Origin: Akkermansiaceae bacterium
GTDB taxonomy: Bacteria > Verrucomicrobiota > Verrucomicrobiia > Verrucomicrobiales > Akkermansiaceae
NCBI GenBank assembly: GCA_028293225.1
Contig: JAQGPE010000572.1
Span: 1 to 8,043, forward strand
Length of the DNA: 8,043 nt
Direction of reading: 5' to 3'
The notes beneath the pieces were generated by a model. That model was not told the origin of the DNA. It worked only from the letters and a program-made list of their open reading frames with translations, and did not search any database. Positions 5,122-8,043 of the stretch are shown here, in pieces; within the stretch, counting starts at the first letter, position 1, and each line of letters begins with the position of its first letter. The position numbers and the translations under genes are program-made.

Positions 5122-7617
5122 ATGGGCAACCACCCCTCTCCTGTTTTTCGCGGAGCGCTCCGCTATGGCCTCCGGGCGCCCCGCACCTTAGAGAATGGAA
5201 ATCCGCGCAGGGACAACGATTTCAGACCGGGTGATTTCCCTGAGGTCATCCACCCCTGCAAAGACCGGAACACAAATCTGATTTCCAGTACCGACAACTA
5301 TGCCGCGGAAGGCGCCCCGGCGTTCCTGGTCACGTCATACAAGGCCCTGCAGACCATTAACCAGAGCACCCTCACTCCCGGCTACGCGGACGGAGCCCTG
5401 GTCGGCACCAGCAACATCACGCTGTCCTGGAGTGATCTGGCTACCGCCGGCAACTACCGCGTCTACCTCAGCACCAGCCTGGGCAAGATCGAGCTCGCCC
5501 AGCCCGGCGACGCAACGGAGATCGGCACCACCTACGGCACTTCCCTGCCGGTGAAGACCGCACTGCTGCCGAACACGACCTACTATTGGAAACTGATCCT
5601 GGAGGGCGCCGCCAGCTCGACCAGCTCTCCGGAATGGTCCTTCCACACCAGCGATTTCACCGTCAGCGAGGGCGCGGTCGCCATGGCCGGCCCCATCGAC
5701 TCCGCACCGCTGACCCACGACCTCCGCGTTAATGCCCCGGACGGCCGCAATTGGTCGGTCAGCACCACAACCCCCTGGCTGCAGGCCACCGGCAGCGGGC
5801 CGGGCAGCGGCATCATCACCCTGACCTCCAACCCTGCCGGGCTGGTGGAAGGCACCGTGAATGGATCCGTGACGTTGTCGATCGGCACTGAGACGCTGAT
5901 CATCCCGGTCAGCTTCCAGAGTTTCTCCTACCACGTGCGCCGGATCGCCGGCGATGGCGACCGCGGCTTCGCCCACCTCTTGGTGGCCACGGGACCGACG
6001 GAGACCTACAGCACCGCGACGCCCGCCTTCCTGATCAAGATCGATCTGGCGACGCACAAGGTAGTGGATGTCATCGACCTCGGCATTTCACTTTCCTACT
6101 ACGACGCGACCAGCCTGATGATCCACCCCCAGGACGACCGGGTGTATTTCTACAATGGCACCGCAGGCAAGATCACCGGCTACAACCGCAGTAAGTATGC
6201 GCTGGAGACGAGCCTGGCGACCGCAAGTCTGGCGGGCCTTCCGGCCGGTTCGTGGAATGGAGCGATGGTCCCCGCCGGCCCCGGCCGCATGGTGCTGAAC
6301 TACGGCTCCTCCAATCTCTCCGTCTACTCCACCTCGACCGGAGCCCTGCTCTCCACCCTGGCCAACCCCAACGCCTACTTCAACTTCACGAGCCTGTTTG
6401 CCGCCCCGGGTGGCAAGCGGATCTACGGCGCGCTCGACTATTACTACGGCTTCCCCGCCTCTTTCGACGTCAGCGATGCCGGGATCATCACGGCCGGCCC
6501 GGTGGCCATCACCGGTGGCCCGGACGCGGGATACACGATCACCTTTGGCATCACGGCCGACGGCCAGAAGGTCTACTACCAGGGAGCCTACTACGACAAG
6601 GACCTGAACCTGCTCGGCAAGCCGCTGCCCATCGGTCGCCTGCAGCTCCCCGTGGGTGACGGCTCCCGGCTGCTCATGAATGGCGACCGCGGATACTACT
6701 TCGCCACGGCGGACGGCACGGCCACCTCGCCCGGCTTCAGCTACGGCGGCGCCTACAACATCGCCTACGACCCCACCGGCGCCCGCTTCCTGTATGCCGG
6801 CAGCGGCAACCAGCCCTTTTGGGCGGAAGCCCTGACGACCGCCTCCGGAGCCGTTCCGCAGATCCCGGGCTCGCTCTGGGCGACCTATGGACAGAGCACG
6901 TGGATGCCGGATCTCTCCCGCCCGGGGGTGCTGACGACCACCCACCTCAAGGACGTGGCCTCGAACCCTTACTCGTCCTCCCAGTCCGTCCTGGCCGTCA
7001 CCCCGACGGTGGCAGGCACGCTGAGCTTCGATTGGCGGACCGTGACCACCGGCGGAGAAACGCTAAGCCTGTCGGTGAACGACACCTCGCGCTCCTCCGT
7101 CACCGGCACCAACGACTGGCAGCCGCGCCTGATCTCGGTGGCGGCCGGCGACCGGGTGGCGGTGAACTATCAAATTGCCTACACGGCCTCCGACAAGAAC
7201 TCCCTCGCGGAGCTGCGCAACATCACCTTTACCCCGGCGGCCGGCGCCGCCACAGTAGCGGCCGGCATTTCGCCGACGGTGGACCGCGATGGCGATGGCT
7301 TCACCGATCTGATGGAGACCGCCCTGGGCACCGACCCGGACTCCGCCGTCAGCCGTCCGGTCGCGGGTCTGGTGACGAATGCCACGACCGCCTCGTTTGT
7401 CTACGAACGCCCGGCTTCCTCCAACTATCAGTACACCGTGCAAGTTTCCCAGGATCTGGTGAACTGGCAGGACCTCCCGGCGGAAAACGCCAGCGTCGCT
7501 GCCGTGGCCGCCACCATCCCGGGAGGCGCCACCCGCCAGCGGGTGACCATGCCACTGACCGCCGCCGGGCCGAAAGGCTTCACCCGCCTGAAGGTCGTGG
7601 AGACCGCCACCAGGTGA
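5122..7617 (+). CDS. Large multidomain surface-type protein, probably missing its native 5' end
   Basis: An 831-residue frame. By sequence character, the modules are: Fn3-like sandwich (about 85-178; ITLSWSDLATAGNYRVYLS, TTYYWKL); BACON- or Ig-like module (about 185-265; WSVSTTTPWLQATG, TVNGSVTLSIG); beta-propeller region (about 270-590) with blade-like repeats such as MIHPQDDRVYFYNG, RIYGALDYYYGF and ITADGQKVYYQG; jelly-roll-like sandwich (about 600-705; GTLSFDWRTVTTGGETLSLS, TNDWQ, LAELRNITF); Asp-rich calcium-type linker DRDGDGFTDLMETALGTDPD (721-740); and a C-terminal module (YTVQVSQDLVNWQDL, 771-785, to FTRLKVV) common in exported verrucomicrobial proteins. All this suggests a protein meant for the cell surface, yet there is no signal peptide. 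The first 65 or so residues contain no domain, and their codons (TTA, AGA, AGG, ACA, several AAT) differ from the GC-ending codons after them. ATG 5122 is the only plausible in-frame start before the Fn3 module, and no hydrophobic leader occurs in another upstream frame. The gene may be a 5'-truncated remnant. The next gene keeps its signal peptide and begins 41 bp after this stop. Confidence 0.78.
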   Translation: MGNHPSPVFRGALRYGLRAPRTLENGNPRRDNDFRPGDFPEVIHPCKDRNTNLISSTDNYAAEGAPAFLVTSYKALQTINQSTLTPGYADGALVGTSNITLSWSDLATAGNYRVYLSTSLGKIELAQPGDATEIGTTYGTSLPVKTALLPNTTYYWKLILEGAASSTSSPEWSFHTSDFTVSEGAVAMAGPIDSAPLTHDLRVNAPDGRNWSVSTTTPWLQATGSGPGSGIITLTSNPAGLVEGTVNGSVTLSIGTETLIIPVSFQSFSYHVRRIAGDGDRGFAHLLVATGPTETYSTATPAFLIKIDLATHKVVDVIDLGISLSYYDATSLMIHPQDDRVYFYNGTAGKITGYNRSKYALETSLATASLAGLPAGSWNGAMVPAGPGRMVLNYGSSNLSVYSTSTGALLSTLANPNAYFNFTSLFAAPGGKRIYGALDYYYGFPASFDVSDAGIITAGPVAITGGPDAGYTITFGITADGQKVYYQGAYYDKDLNLLGKPLPIGRLQLPVGDGSRLLMNGDRGYYFATADGTATSPGFSYGGAYNIAYDPTGARFLYAGSGNQPFWAEALTTASGAVPQIPGSLWATYGQSTWMPDLSRPGVLTTTHLKDVASNPYSSSQSVLAVTPTVAGTLSFDWRTVTTGGETLSLSVNDTSRSSVTGTNDWQPRLISVAAGDRVAVNYQIAYTASDKNSLAELRNITFTPAAGAATVAAGISPTVDRDGDGFTDLMETALGTDPDSAVSRPVAGLVTNATTASFVYERPASSNYQYTVQVSQDLVNWQDLPAENASVAAVAATIPGGATRQRVTMPLTAAGPKGFTRLKVVETATR
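5150..5163 (+). repeat. 14-bp perfect palindrome near the start of the large surface-type gene
   Basis: GCGGAGCGCTCCGC reads the same on both strands. It follows a T-run (5144-5148) and lies 28 bp inside the annotated frame of the 831-residue protein, in the part that looks non-coding. It may be an intergenic palindromic repeat of the REP type, a terminator stem for the minus strand, or chance in GC-rich DNA. Only one copy is present in this window. Confidence 0.4.
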
Positions 7618-7658
7618 CCTTCTGTGAACCGACCACTGACCGATCTACCGATTCCCCT

Positions 7659-8043
7659 ATGAAATCCCCGCTCCTCTCCTCTCTCCTGGCCGCCGTGCTG
7701 GCCAGCGGCGCCGTCGCCCGGGCCGCCACACCGGTCTTCGGCCAATCCGTGACGCTGGCGTCCTACTCCATCGATGCCGGGAACGAATTCTCTGCCGGAG
7801 CGGCAGCCGAAGGACTCTTGGCCGGCGTCCCCGGCTCCGGCACCTCGCTGGCGGATCTGGAGGCGGGCGTGGCGCTACCCGGCGCCCTTTACCTCGCACC
7901 CACCATCGACTCGCCCACCGTGGCGGCGGCGCGGACCAACGGGCAGTTCTTCGAGTTCACCCTCTCCAGCACCGCCGGATATTTGTTCCAGCCGGAGACC
8001 CTCAGCTTCCTGGCCGGCAAGGGTGGCGCCGATGGCACCCGCG
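7659..8043 (+). CDS. Exported protein with signal peptide, 5' part only
   Basis: The frame from ATG 7659 stays open to the window edge (128 codons). MKSPLLSSLLAAVLASGAVA is a classic signal peptide, with likely cleavage after ARA (residue 22). The mature part is rich in Ala, Gly, Ser and Thr. GQFFEFTLSSTAGYLFQPET followed by LSFLAGKGGADGTR recalls the 'F-F-x-F-T-x(3-5)-A-G-Y-x-L/F-x(2-4)-L-S-F-x-A' beta-strand pattern of secreted verrucomicrobial proteins. Many of these end in a PEP-CTERM sorting signal, but the C-terminus is outside the window, so that cannot be checked. No good Shine-Dalgarno site is seen; TCTACC ends 9 nt before the ATG and might be a weak -10 box. It is in the same direction as the large surface-type gene, 41 bp downstream, and could be read from the same transcript. 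The function is unknown. Confidence 0.8.
   Translation, partial: MKSPLLSSLLAAVLASGAVARAATPVFGQSVTLASYSIDAGNEFSAGAAAEGLLAGVPGSGTSLADLEAGVALPGALYLAPTIDSPTVAAARTNGQFFEFTLSSTAGYLFQPETLSFLAGKGGADGTR

Noticed and set aside
5335..6945. Minus-strand open frames of 240 and 285 codons under the large surface-type gene
   Set aside because: They are Gly/Ala/Val/Arg-rich mirror translations of GC-ending codons. The plus strand has clear modules.
1..8043. A multi-gene defence, secretion or biosynthetic system
   Set aside because: No effector, ATPase, transposase, integrase or assembly-line gene is present. The genes look like independent housekeeping or envelope units apart from the one two-gene operon.

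Overview
This 8-kb, GC-rich window looks like chromosomal DNA from a member of the Verrucomicrobiota, probably Verrucomicrobiaceae-like (for example Luteolibacter or relatives). The genus is an inference. The support is the style of the secreted proteins: an Asp-rich linker of the D-x-D-x-D type followed by a C-terminal module with the pattern 'Y-V-x-S-x-D-L-V-N-W', an exported protein with 'FEFTLSSTAGY', and a tandem pair of alanine-rich exported helical proteins with 'W-x(3-4)-D/P-x-A-A' repeats. There is no rRNA, tRNA, CRISPR array, transposase or phage gene. No gap between genes exceeds 200 bp.

Layout. Positions 1-75 hold the last 24 codons of an unidentified gene. It converges, with a 12-bp gap, on a minus-strand HD-domain phosphohydrolase of the COG4339 type (88-747). 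A gap of about 96 bp, carrying a recognisable promoter for the HD gene, separates it from a divergent two-gene operon (844-1893 and 1890-3068). The operon encodes two exported proteins whose N-termini resemble each other. The genes overlap by 4 bp (ATGA), and the second has a strong Shine-Dalgarno site. A PD-(D/E)XK nuclease-like protein related in pattern to MmcB follows (3171-4007), then a leader-like gap of 198 bp, then a cytosolic rhodanese-YceI fusion (4206-5075). The last 3 kb holds a large multidomain protein of Fn3-like, BACON-like, beta-propeller, beta-sandwich and C-terminal modules (5122-7617), and the start of a second exported protein that runs off the window (7659 onward).

Function. 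The genes do not form one obvious pathway. They read as single-gene units plus one clear operon. The most unusual items are: (a) the nuclease-like protein, whose core is interrupted by a long charged helical insert; (b) the rhodanese-YceI fusion without a signal peptide; and (c) the large surface-type protein, which lacks any signal peptide and whose first 60 or so codons look like non-coding DNA read through, suggesting that its true 5' end was lost. A smaller theme is that the genes likely to be first in their transcripts lack Shine-Dalgarno sites and have promoter-like hexamers only 7-10 nt before the start codon, while the internal operon gene has a strong AAGGAGG.
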